The notes below the pieces were generated by a model, which did no database searches, was not told the origin of the DNA, and saw only the letters and a program-made list of their open reading frames with translations. A stretch of DNA of 64,000 nucleotides from Acidimicrobiales bacterium (lineage in GTDB: Bacteria; Actinomycetota; Acidimicrobiia; Acidimicrobiales; GCA-2861595), in the NCBI GenBank assembly GCA_036262515.1, contig DATAIT010000079.1:1-64000 (forward strand). The letters are read 5' to 3'. Shown in pieces: positions 8,759-16,266 of the stretch. Position 1 is the first letter of the stretch. Each line of letters begins with the position of its first letter. The position numbers and the translations under genes are program-made.

Positions 8759-8787
8759 TTGACACCCCGCAGGGCCCTAGTTACAAA
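8759..8787 (+). promoter_or_regulatory. Housekeeping promoter for the SigH-like gene
   Basis: TTGACA at 8759-8764 and TACAAA at 8782-8787 are separated by 17 nt, a good primary-sigma promoter about 75 nt before the ATG at 8867. The rest of 8670-8866 holds no gene that I can see. Confidence 0.55.
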
Positions 8788-8866
8788 TGACTAGCCCTAC
8801 CCGGCTGATCTGCCGCTCAAACCGCACGTTTCGGTCGTTCGACACACCACCGCAGGAGCTGGAGCA

Positions 8867-9517
8867 ATGCGCTGCGACACGCCAGCCATCGAAGCATCCG
8901 ACGCCGAGCTCGTCGAGCGGTACCACGCCGGCGACACCGACGCCCTGCTGGTCCTGCTCGAGCGCTACCGGCGCTTCGCCGCCGTGCGGGCCCGTACCTA
9001 CTTCATCGCCGGTGGGGACGCCGACGACATCGAGCAGGAGGGGATGATCGGCCTGTTCAAGGCGGCGCGGGACTTCCGGGGCGACCGGGAGGCGTCGTTC
9101 CGGGCCTTCGCCGAGCTGTGCATCACCCGCCAGGTCATCAGCGCCGTGAAGTCGGCCACGCGGCACAAGCACCGCCCCCTCAACCAGTACGTGTCGCTGT
9201 CCGGCGTGCGGGGCGGCGACGATGCCGCCGAGCGCTCGGTCGAGGACCTCCTCGACCCCCACGCGGTCACCGATCCGGCCGATGCGGTGGTCTCCAACGA
9301 GCGCATGGCCGCCATGCGCCGGTCGATCGACGAGACCCTTTCCGGGCTCGAGGTCGAGGTGCTGCGGCTGTACGTCGAGGGCAAGTCGTACCAGGAGATC
9401 AGCGCCCAGTTGGGGCGGCACGTGAAGTCGATCGACAACGCCCTCCAGCGGATCAAGCGCAAGCTCGAGGGCCACCTCAACGAGACGGCGGTGCCGGAGG
9501 ACCCGGTCCTGGTGTAG
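8867..9517 (+). CDS. RNA polymerase sigma factor, SigH-like sigma-70 family
   Basis: The 216-residue protein has sigma region 2 (DADDIEQEGMIGLFKAARDF, core binding and -10 recognition) and region 4 (SGLEVEVLRLYVEGKSYQEI, then SIDNALQRIKRKL, the -35 helix-turn-helix). The layout matches the sporulation/stationary-phase SigH group rather than the compact ECF type. It also has the region-2 extension seen in Bacillus SigH. GGAG precedes ATG 8867 by 5 nt and a clear TTGACA promoter lies upstream. The regulon is unknown. Close homologues occur in non-sporulating actinobacteria next to ispDF/rlmB. Confidence 0.88.
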   Translation: MRCDTPAIEASDAELVERYHAGDTDALLVLLERYRRFAAVRARTYFIAGGDADDIEQEGMIGLFKAARDFRGDREASFRAFAELCITRQVISAVKSATRHKHRPLNQYVSLSGVRGGDDAAERSVEDLLDPHAVTDPADAVVSNERMAAMRRSIDETLSGLEVEVLRLYVEGKSYQEISAQLGRHVKSIDNALQRIKRKLEGHLNETAVPEDPVLV

Positions 9518-9544
9518 CGCCGGTCCGGCCGAGGCCGCCGACGG

Positions 9545-9618
9545 AGCCCGAGGTGGGAATCGAACCCACGACCTGACGCTTACAAGGCGCCTGCTCTGGC
9601 CGTCTGAGCTACTCGGGC
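9545..9618 (-). tRNA. tRNA-Thr (anticodon UGU)
   Basis: On the minus strand a complete cloverleaf folds: 7-bp acceptor GCCCGAG/CTCGGGC, D-arm with GCTC/GAGC, anticodon stem GGCGC/GCGTC with loop CTTGTAA (anticodon TGT), and T-arm with TTCGATT. The CCA end is not encoded. It decodes ACA/ACG threonine codons. Confidence 0.93.
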
Positions 9619-9687
9619 GAGCGCCGGTGCAGCGTAGGGCCCGGAGGGTCCTTGAACTGGTGGGAGGAGGCTGGCAGGCTGCCGGGG

Positions 9688-9948
9688 ATGTCCCTCTCCG
9701 ACCGCGACCGCGCGATCCTCGACTTCGAACGAAAGTGGTGGACCTTGCCCGGACCGAAGGAGTCGGCGATCCGCGAGCATTTGGGCCTGTCGGCGACCCG
9801 CTACTACAAGGCCCTCGGCGAGCTCGTCGACTCGCCTGACGCCCTCGGCTACGACCCCCTCGTCGTGCGGCGGCTGCGTCTCCGCCGCGACCTGCGCAGG
9901 CGGGCGCGCTACGAGGGGCCGGCCAGCGGGCGTCCCCAGATCCGTTGA
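9688..9948 (+). CDS. DUF3263 family protein
   Basis: A small (86-residue) actinobacterial protein with the DUF3263 signature: LSDRDRAILDFERKWW, then AIREHLGLSATRYYKALGEL, which looks like a helix-turn-helix, and a basic tail. The family is almost confined to Actinobacteria and commonly precedes a LytR_C-domain gene, as here. Function unknown; DNA binding is an inference from the helical pattern. ATG 9688 follows a GGGG run. Its stop overlaps the next gene's TTG start (TTGA). Confidence 0.85.
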   Translation: MSLSDRDRAILDFERKWWTLPGPKESAIREHLGLSATRYYKALGELVDSPDALGYDPLVVRRLRLRRDLRRRARYEGPASGRPQIR

Positions 9949-10574
9949 GGAACTCCCGCCGCCCCGGCCAGCCCGACGACGGGTCCTTCTCGCGGTCGTC
10001 AGGCATGCAGCCCGGCCGCGGCGCGGCGCTGCTCGTGGTCGCCGTGCTGCTCGGCATCGTGCTCCTCAACGCGGCCGACGACGCCCCTCCCGACCGGGTG
10101 GCCGCCGGGACGAGCAAGGACGACGGCGAGTCGGAGGTGACCACGTCCACCGGCGTGACGACGACCGTCGTGATCCTGCCTGTGCGCGCGCCGGCCGACG
10201 TGAAGGTGATCTCGGCCAACGGCACGGACACCAAGGGGGTGGCCCGCAAGGCCACCGACCAGCTGAAGGCGGTCGGCTACAACGTGCTGTCGCCGACCGA
10301 CGCCCCCAAGACGGCGGCCAGCGCCGTGTACTTCGCCGGCGACTTCCAGCGGGAGGCAGAGGGCGTGGCCGCCAACCTCGGCCTCCCCCCGACGAGCGTG
10401 CAGCCCGTCCCCACCCCGGGGCCGCTCGCCGATCCCCGGGGCGCCGACGTCATCGTGGTCGTCGGTCCGGAGCTGGCCCAGACCCTGGCCCGCCCCACCA
10501 CCGCAAGCACCACGGCCGGCGCGACCACGACCACCACTGCGGCGCGGACGACCTCCAGCACCACCCGGCCCTGA
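9945..10574 (+). CDS. LytR_C-domain membrane protein
   Basis: The protein has a short N-terminal cytoplasmic part, one membrane helix (GAALLVVAVLLGIVLLNAA), a Thr-rich spacer, and an extracytoplasmic LytR C-terminal domain (about residues 80-170, VKVISANGTDTKGVARKATD), ending in a Thr/Ala-rich tail. LytR_C domains occur on cell-wall polymer ligases and as free-standing proteins with probable cell-wall roles. TTG 9945 overlaps the DUF3263 stop (TTGA). ATG 10005, just before the membrane helix, is an equally possible start. The pairing with DUF3263 is conserved in the phylum. Confidence 0.85.
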   Translation: MRNSRRPGQPDDGSFSRSSGMQPGRGAALLVVAVLLGIVLLNAADDAPPDRVAAGTSKDDGESEVTTSTGVTTTVVILPVRAPADVKVISANGTDTKGVARKATDQLKAVGYNVLSPTDAPKTAASAVYFAGDFQREAEGVAANLGLPPTSVQPVPTPGPLADPRGADVIVVVGPELAQTLARPTTASTTAGATTTTTAARTTSSTTRP

Positions 10575-10595
10575 CCGGCCGTCGCCGGCGGCCCC

Positions 10596-11432
10596 TCAGG
10601 CGATGCGGCGGGACGTGGACCACACGTCCACGTCCAGCGTGCCGGGTACCGGAACGCCCGACACTCCCGGCGGCGGTAGCAGCGTGACCGCGTAGCGGCC
10701 GGTCGTGCGGGCCGTGACGGTGTCGACCTCGTGGTCGTCGAGGTCGTAGTCCACCCGAGCCCTCGTGGCCAGGGTGCCCTCGAGGGCGAGCCGCCCGCCC
10801 GTGTCCGCCGCCGTCCGCCGCACGGGCAGCCGGTAGTCCGTGTCCACCCTGGCCAGCGACTTCCCCGCCGCCACGGCCAGTGCGACGAGGCGGCCGTGCC
10901 CGGCGAGGCGCGCGGTCGAGGGCCCCGCGTCGGCCAGCCGCACAGGCCCGTCGACCGCCCACCTGTCCCCGGGCGCCAACGGGCGGGCCGGCGGGGCGGC
11001 CGCCCCGGCCGGGAAGATCTCCGACACACCGAGGCCGCCGAGGACGTCGGCGGGGACGCCCTCGATCCGCTGGACCTCGCTCAGCTGGCCGGCCCGGCCG
11101 AAGCGGACCACGAAGGTGGCATCCGGCACGCCTTGCTCATGGAGCCGTACCTCCACCCGGGTGCCGTCGGGCCCCGACTCGAGCACGCGGTGGTGGGCGG
11201 TCAGCGCCGACGACGTCACCCGGCGCCGGGGCACCTCGTCGCCGATCGACGTGACGGTGACGGCGCGCACCGAGGTCCGGTACACGGCCACCGCCCCGAC
11301 GGCCGGCCGGTACGAGATGCGAACCGTCCCGGAACCACAGGCGGGCAGCAGGACGAGGGGGACCAACCCGGCGAGCGCCCTGCGCCCCCGACGACGGAGC
11401 GTCCACCAGCGGCACTGCCTGGACGCGCTCAC
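10596..11432 (-). CDS. Putative lipoprotein, function unknown
   Basis: GTG 11432 is my start because it places a signal peptide and lipobox-like LLPAC within the first 35 residues. Longer frames upstream add only Gly/Pro-rich sequence. The mature part (about 245 residues) is predicted beta-rich with an internal duplication feel (pairs of VEVRL/VVRF and DTDYRLP/RVDYDLDDHEVDTV), like DUF6263-type envelope lipoproteins, though I cannot confirm the family. It is convergent with the LytR_C gene (21 nt apart) and divergent from otsB. Confidence 0.6.
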   Translation of the reverse strand: MSASRQCRWWTLRRRGRRALAGLVPLVLLPACGSGTVRISYRPAVGAVAVYRTSVRAVTVTSIGDEVPRRRVTSSALTAHHRVLESGPDGTRVEVRLHEQGVPDATFVVRFGRAGQLSEVQRIEGVPADVLGGLGVSEIFPAGAAAPPARPLAPGDRWAVDGPVRLADAGPSTARLAGHGRLVALAVAAGKSLARVDTDYRLPVRRTAADTGGRLALEGTLATRARVDYDLDDHEVDTVTARTTGRYAVTLLPPPGVSGVPVPGTLDVDVWSTSRRIA

Positions 11433-11570
11433 CGCCGACCCGCGGCCACCGCACACCTGGGCTGCCCCATCACGGACCCACGATCCCACGAGCGGGCCGG
11501 GCCCCATCCCAGCGGTCCGGAAGGGACCGCCCGCCGTGCCCGGGCCCGGGCGACCCATACGGTCACGGGC

Positions 11571-11576
11571 TACGGT
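11571..11576 (+). promoter_or_regulatory. -10 hexamer for leaderless otsB
   Basis: TACGGT lies 8 nt before GTG 11585 with no ribosome binding site between. The rest of 11433-11570 shows nothing further. Confidence 0.4.
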
Positions 11577-11584
11577 CACCCGAG

Positions 11585-12391
11585 GTGGCGGACGACGGGC
11601 TGTTCGAACGATTCAGGAGCCACCCGCACGCGTCCGGCATCCTGTGCGACTTCGACGGGACCCTGGCACCCATCGTCGACGACCCGGACGCGTCGCGACC
11701 TCTTCCCGAGGCGGTCGACCTCCTGCACCGGCTGGCCGCCGTCTACCGCCGGGTCGCGGTCATCTCGGGCCGGCCGGCCGGCTTCCTGGCCGCCCACCTC
11801 GAACTGGCCGCCCACAGCCACGGCGGCGCAGCCGGCGACGGCCTGGTGGCCGTGGGCCTGTACGGCCTGGAGCGGGCGGAGGGCGACCGGGTGGACACCG
11901 ACCCGCGCGTCGAGGAATGGCTGCCGGTGATCGAGGAGGTGGCGGCCCTGGCCGACGCCGAGGCGCCGGAGGGTGTCTTCGTCGAGCGCAAGCGGCTCTC
12001 CCTCGCGCTCCACTACCGGACCGCTCCGTCGCACACCGACTGGGCGACCTCGTGGTCCGCCGCCCAGGCGGACCGCACAGGGCTGCTCCGCCACCCGGCC
12101 CGGATGTCGGAGGAGCTGCGCCCGCCCCTCCCGGTCGACAAGGGCACGGTCGTGGCCGGGCTGGCCGAAGACCTGGGCGCCGTGTGCTTCCTGGGTGACG
12201 ACGTCGGCGACGTCCCCGCCTTCGACAGCCTCGACGAGCTGGCTCGCACCCGCCCGATGGCGGCGGTCAAGGTGGCGGTGCGGAGCGAGGAGTCGCCGGA
12301 GGCCCTGCTCGACGCCGCCGATCTCGTCGTCGACGGTCCCGAGGGGGTCGTAGACCTGCTCAGGTGTCTGCTCGAGCCGCCGCCGTCGTGA
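11585..12391 (+). CDS. otsB: Trehalose-6-phosphate phosphatase
   Basis: A HAD-superfamily phosphatase that dephosphorylates trehalose 6-phosphate. Motif I DFDGTLAP (nucleophile and acid/base Asp, about residues 22-26), motif II Ser in AVISGRP, a Lys/Arg-rich cap region (VERKRLSLALHYR), motif III Lys in VDKGT and motif IV GDDVGD are all present. The length of 268 is normal. Its 3' end overlaps the convergent otsA 3' end by 32 bp, so both enzymes of the OtsAB trehalose pathway lie here on opposite strands. Confidence 0.94.
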   Translation: MADDGLFERFRSHPHASGILCDFDGTLAPIVDDPDASRPLPEAVDLLHRLAAVYRRVAVISGRPAGFLAAHLELAAHSHGGAAGDGLVAVGLYGLERAEGDRVDTDPRVEEWLPVIEEVAALADAEAPEGVFVERKRLSLALHYRTAPSHTDWATSWSAAQADRTGLLRHPARMSEELRPPLPVDKGTVVAGLAEDLGAVCFLGDDVGDVPAFDSLDELARTRPMAAVKVAVRSEESPEALLDAADLVVDGPEGVVDLLRCLLEPPPS

Positions 12392-13757
12392 CGAGGGCGA
12401 GCTGATCGTCCAGCCAGTCCTGGGGTGACCGCCGCCGGGCCGCCTTGCGGAGGATGGCGGCGCGCCCGGCCCGCTCGTCGGGCCCCATGGCCAGGGCCCG
12501 CGAGAGGGCGGCGGCGGTACCGGAGACGTCGAACGGGTTGACCGAGATGACACCGTGGGCGAGCACGTCCCACACGCCGGCCTCGGTGCTGAGGGCCAGC
12601 ACGCCGTCGCGCTCGTTGAGCACGGGGCCCTCCATGGCCACCAGGTTGAGCCCGTCGCGGATGGGGTTCACCAGGAGCACGTCGTAGCGGCGCAGCGCGG
12701 CCACCGATCGCGGGAACGAGTCGCTCGTGTCGAGCAGGACGGGCGTCCACGACGGGGTGCCCCAGGTGTTGTTGATGCGCTCGACCAGCGCTTCCATCTC
12801 GCTCCGGTAGGCGAGGTACTCGGGAAGGCCGTCGCGTGAGGGGTACACGCACGCCGCGAACACGACACGCTCGCGCCACTTCGGCTCGGCTTCCAAAAGC
12901 GCCTCGAAGGCGACGAAACCGCGCAGCAGGTTCTTCGAGAGCTCGATGCGGTCGACCCGCACGATGAGGCGGCAGTCGCCCACCCGTTCCTCGAGCCGGA
13001 CCAGCTCGGCCGTGGACTCCGGGGACGCGGCGATGGCGGCCAGCGCGTCGGTGTCGATGGCGGCGGGGGACACGTAGGTGGACGGTGTGACGCCCAGCGT
13101 TGCTCGCGCGCACGCCTCGAAGGCGGCCGACCACCGGGCCGCATGGAACCCGCTCGCGCCCTGGCTACACATGGCGGAGAGGAGCTCGGCGGCCACCGCG
13201 TCGGGGAGCACCCGCAGCGCGGACGGGTCGCAGAACGGCGTGTGCTGGAAGTACCCGGTGTGGAGGTCGGGGCGAAGCGCGGCCAGCACGTCGGCAACCA
13301 GCGGCAGCTGGTAGTCGTGCACGAGCACGGTGCCGCCCTCGGGAGCCTCCTCGGCGGCGGCCCGGGCGAAGGCGTGGTTCACCTCCCGGAACGCGGCCCA
13401 CGCCTCGTGCCAGCGCCGGTCGATCCGGGGCCGGCGGGGGAGGTCGTACAAGCCGTGACTGAGGAACCACAGGGTGCCGTTGGCGATGACGTCGTAGAAC
13501 TGCTGGTAGGCGGCGGGGTCGATGGCCATGGAGCGCAGCCGGAAGCCTTCGGCCTCCACCACGCCGACGGCCGCCGCCTGGCGATCGGCGTCGCTGATGG
13601 CCGCCGCGATCCACGTGGCGCCCGTGCCGGCCACGGCGGGCCCGAGGCTTGAGACGAGGCCGCCGGCGCCCCGCCGGGCGACCAGGGAACCGTCGGGCCC
13701 GGTGCTGAAGGACAACGGACCTCGGTTCGAGACGACGACCAGGTCGGGGTGGCCCAT
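12360..13757 (-). CDS. otsA: Trehalose-6-phosphate synthase (GT20)
   Basis: OtsA joins UDP-/GDP-glucose to glucose 6-phosphate. Conserved pieces are the N-terminal loop VVSNRGPLSF, a Gly-rich acceptor loop (GAGGLVSSL), HDYQLPLV, FQHTPF, the donor-site RVDRIELSKNLLRG and NPIRDGLNLVAMEG. The 465 residues fit a single-domain synthase without a fused phosphatase. ATG 13757 lies 20 nt from the divergent glycerate kinase start, so promoters must overlap. Trehalose would serve as compatible solute or stress protectant. Confidence 0.94.
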   Translation of the reverse strand: MGHPDLVVVSNRGPLSFSTGPDGSLVARRGAGGLVSSLGPAVAGTGATWIAAAISDADRQAAAVGVVEAEGFRLRSMAIDPAAYQQFYDVIANGTLWFLSHGLYDLPRRPRIDRRWHEAWAAFREVNHAFARAAAEEAPEGGTVLVHDYQLPLVADVLAALRPDLHTGYFQHTPFCDPSALRVLPDAVAAELLSAMCSQGASGFHAARWSAAFEACARATLGVTPSTYVSPAAIDTDALAAIAASPESTAELVRLEERVGDCRLIVRVDRIELSKNLLRGFVAFEALLEAEPKWRERVVFAACVYPSRDGLPEYLAYRSEMEALVERINNTWGTPSWTPVLLDTSDSFPRSVAALRRYDVLLVNPIRDGLNLVAMEGPVLNERDGVLALSTEAGVWDVLAHGVISVNPFDVSGTAAALSRALAMGPDERAGRAAILRKAARRRSPQDWLDDQLALVTTAAARADT

Positions 13758-13777
13758 GCCGGTGTCACGATACTTGT

Positions 13778-14794
13778 GTGCCCCACGCCGTCGCCGCCCC
13801 CGACAAGTTCCGTGGGACGGCGTCGGCGGCCGAGATCGCCACCGCCGTCGCCCGGGCCTCGCAGCGGTGCGGCTGGACGTGTGACCAGGCCCCCGTGGCC
13901 GACGGCGGCGAGGGGACGCTGGAGGCGGTGGGCGGCAACGTGCGGTCGGCGCGCGTCCGGGGACCGCTGGGCGAGACGGTCGAGGCGGAGTGGCGCCTGC
14001 TCGCCTCGCCGCCGGGCGGGGCGGCGGGCAGCGGGCCGACGGCGGTGGTGGAGATGGCCCGCGCCACCGGCCTCCACCTGCTGGGCGGGCCCGAGTGGAA
14101 CGACCCCATGCGGGCGTCGACGGAGGGCGTCGGCGACCTCATCCTCGCCGCCGTGGCGGCCAAGGCCCGGCGGGTCGTCGTCGCCGTGGGCGGGTCGGCG
14201 TCCACCGACGGCGGCCTCGGGTGCCTCCAGGCCCTGCACCCCCGCGGCCGGCTGGCCGGCGTCGACCTGGTGGTGGCGTGTGACGTCACCACCACCTTCG
14301 TCGACGCGGCCGAGGAGTTCGCGCCGCAGAAGGGGGCCTCACCGGCGCAGGTCGCGCTGCTCCGCCGCCGGCTCGAGCGGCTGGCCCAGGTGTACCTCGA
14401 CGAGTACGGCGTCGACGTCCGCTCCATTCCCGGGTCGGGAGCGGCAGGGGGGCTGGCCGGTGGCCTGGCCGCCCTGGGCGCGACCCTCCTCCCCGGCTTC
14501 GACCTGGTGGCCGACACGATCGAGCTGGCCGAGCGCATCGACGGCGCCGACCTGGTGGTGACGGGCGAGGGGTTTCTCGACGCCCACTCCTTCGCCGGCA
14601 AGGCCGTCGGTGGCGTCGTGGAGCTGGCCGAGGAAGCGGGCGTCCCGGTGCTGGTGGTGGTGGGGGAGGCGTTTGCCGACAGCCAGGTGCCGACCGTCTC
14701 GCTGGTCGACCGCTTCGGCCGCGAGCGCGCCTTCAACGAGACGCTGGCATGCGTCGAGGCGGCGGTGGTCGAGCACCTCGTGGCGTTACCCTGA
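13778..14794 (+). CDS. Glycerate kinase (GlxK/GarK family)
   Basis: Phosphorylates D-glycerate. The family signature is clear: APDKFRGTASAAE at the N-terminus, PVADGGEGTLEAV, VGGSASTDGGLG, GSGAAGGLAGGLAALG and VTGEGFLDAHSF. The 338 residues are slightly shorter than the usual 370-380. No glyoxylate pathway genes are adjacent. GTG 13778 is the first possible codon and no ribosome binding site is seen. It is divergent from otsA and followed by the AI-2E transporter gene. Confidence 0.92.
   Translation: MPHAVAAPDKFRGTASAAEIATAVARASQRCGWTCDQAPVADGGEGTLEAVGGNVRSARVRGPLGETVEAEWRLLASPPGGAAGSGPTAVVEMARATGLHLLGGPEWNDPMRASTEGVGDLILAAVAAKARRVVVAVGGSASTDGGLGCLQALHPRGRLAGVDLVVACDVTTTFVDAAEEFAPQKGASPAQVALLRRRLERLAQVYLDEYGVDVRSIPGSGAAGGLAGGLAALGATLLPGFDLVADTIELAERIDGADLVVTGEGFLDAHSFAGKAVGGVVELAEEAGVPVLVVVGEAFADSQVPTVSLVDRFGRERAFNETLACVEAAVVEHLVALP
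14787..14792 (+). promoter_or_regulatory. -10 hexamer for leaderless AI-2E transporter gene
   Basis: TACCCT overlaps the end of the glycerate kinase gene and lies 6 nt before GTG 14799. Confidence 0.4.
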
Positions 14795-14798
14795 GGGG

Positions 14799-16022
14799 GT
14801 GACCGAGCGCGTCCGACGGGCGGGCCAGGTGTGCTGGGCGGCCGTGGGGGTGGCGACGCTCCTGGCTGTGGTGGGCCTGGTGCTGTGGACCGTGCGGGTC
14901 ATCTTCCCGCCCCTCGTGCTGGCGGGCGCCATCGTGTTCCTGCTCAACCCCGTCGTCACGGGGCTCCAGCGCCGCGGCGTGCCCCGAGCAGCCGGCGCCG
15001 GCATCTCGTACCTCGGGGTGATCGGCGTGCTCGTGCTGGCCGGCGCGCTGATCTACCCGATCGCCGCCGACCAGGCTCGGGAGCTGGGCGACGACTGGCC
15101 GGAGATCAAGGCCAAGGCCGAGGGCTGGATCGACGACGCGGCCGAGACGTCCGAAGGGACGTTCTTCGAGTTCACCCGCCAGGACCTCGAGGACGCGTTC
15201 AACAGCGACAACACCACCTTCCGCCAGCAGCTCGACCAGGCGCGCGACGTCGGCTTCAAGATCTTCCACGTCCTGCTCATCCTGTTGCTGGCGCCGATCA
15301 TCGCCTTCTACCTCCTGGTCGACGCGCCGCACGTTCGGGAGGTGATGGAGTCCCTCGTGCCGGTAGGCGTCAAGGACGAGGTGAACCACGTGGCCCACCG
15401 CCTCAACCGGGCCATCGGCGGGTTCTTCCGCGGCCAGCTCGTGGTCGCCATCATCGTCGGCGTCATGTGCTCCGTGGGACTCCTCATCATCGGCCTGCGG
15501 TTCTGGTTCCTGGTCGGGATGATCGCCGGGTTCTTCAACATCGTCCCCCTGATCGGCCCGTGGGTCGGCGGGGTCCCGGGCATCGTCATCGCTCTCACCA
15601 CCGGGACGCCCCTCCAGGCGGTGGGGGTGATCATCGTGATGGTGGTGGCGCAGCAGGTCGACAACCACTTCATCACCCCCCAGGTGATGCAGCGGGTGGT
15701 GCATCTGCACCCGGCGGCGGTGATCCTGGCCCTCCTGGCCGGGGGGTCGCTCGGCGGGTTCTTCGGCCTGCTCCTCGCCGTGCCCGTGGCCGCCGTCCTC
15801 AAGATCGTGTGCGGCCACGTGTGGCACGTCCACATCCTCGACGAACCCCTCGTCCGGGCGGAGTCCCACGAGAGCGACGCGGAGGGCGACGGCGCGGTGG
15901 ACGACGTCGGGCGACCGGGCCGCCGGGCCGCCGGCGCCTCCGCCCCGCGGGGGCGCCAGGACAGGGCCGGGGGAGACGACTCCGAGCGGGCGCCGCAGGT
16001 CTCCGGTCCTCGCAGTCCCTGA
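14799..16022 (+). CDS. AI-2E family transporter (PF01594)
   Basis: An integral membrane protein of 407 residues with about eight helices: a helix pair at the N-terminus, a central cytoplasmic/amphipathic stretch (about 105-155), then the conserved block LILLLAPIIAFYLLVDAP, FFRGQLVVAIIVG, FFNIVPLIGPWVGGVPG and DNHFITPQVMQRVVHLHP. The family includes TqsA and Na+/H+ antiporters, so the AI-2 label is only a family name. The hydrophilic acidic/Arg-rich tail after residue 360 is low complexity. It starts 4 nt after the glycerate kinase stop. Confidence 0.88.
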   Translation: MTERVRRAGQVCWAAVGVATLLAVVGLVLWTVRVIFPPLVLAGAIVFLLNPVVTGLQRRGVPRAAGAGISYLGVIGVLVLAGALIYPIAADQARELGDDWPEIKAKAEGWIDDAAETSEGTFFEFTRQDLEDAFNSDNTTFRQQLDQARDVGFKIFHVLLILLLAPIIAFYLLVDAPHVREVMESLVPVGVKDEVNHVAHRLNRAIGGFFRGQLVVAIIVGVMCSVGLLIIGLRFWFLVGMIAGFFNIVPLIGPWVGGVPGIVIALTTGTPLQAVGVIIVMVVAQQVDNHFITPQVMQRVVHLHPAAVILALLAGGSLGGFFGLLLAVPVAAVLKIVCGHVWHVHILDEPLVRAESHESDAEGDGAVDDVGRPGRRAAGASAPRGRQDRAGGDDSERAPQVSGPRSP

Positions 16023-16077
16023 GGTCGTGCCGTTCCCGTCCCTGCGAACCGCCGGCCGGGAGAATGGTTTGCGAACG

Positions 16078-16097
16078 TGGTGGCCCAGGGGCCACCA
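16078..16097 (+). terminator. Hairpin between the transporter gene and the SAM riboswitch
   Basis: TGGTGGCCC pairs perfectly with GGGCCACCA across 2 nt. It may end transcripts from the AI-2E gene or sit at the start of the riboswitch leader. Confidence 0.4.
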
Positions 16098-16103
16098 TGG
16101 AGC

Positions 16104-16197
16104 CCGTCATCCAGAGCGGTCGAGGGACCGGGCCCTGCGACACCGCGGCAACCAGCGGGCTTCGGCCCATCAGGTGCCACTGCCCGGAACGATGAGG
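16104..16197 (+). promoter_or_regulatory. SAM-I-like (S-box) riboswitch
   Basis: The stretch contains the hallmark S-box pieces in order: TCATCCAGAGCGG, GAGGGACCGGGCCC, GCGGCAACC, CAGGTGCCA and a closing GATGA that pairs with the opening TCATC. AGAGxGGxxGAGGGA, GGCAACC and GGTGCCA are the core S-adenosylmethionine-binding elements. The closing strand runs directly into AGGAGG, so control may be at translation. It sits before the threonine-synthase-like gene. Confidence 0.85.
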
Positions 16198-16209
16198 AGG
16201 AACCCCAGC

Positions 16210-16266
16210 GTGGCAGCTCGTGCCCCAGGAAATCTTTGCGATGCTCGAACACCACTCCACCGGTAG
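16210..16266 (+). CDS. Possible 18-codon leader ORF in the SAM riboswitch mRNA
   Basis: GTG 16210 follows a strong AGGAGG by 9 nt and opens an 18-codon frame that stops at 16264-16266 and overlaps the start of the threonine-synthase-like gene in another frame. The best Shine-Dalgarno of the leader thus serves this small frame, not the enzyme. It may couple translation or be fortuitous. Confidence 0.3.
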   Translation: MAARAPGNLCDARTPLHR

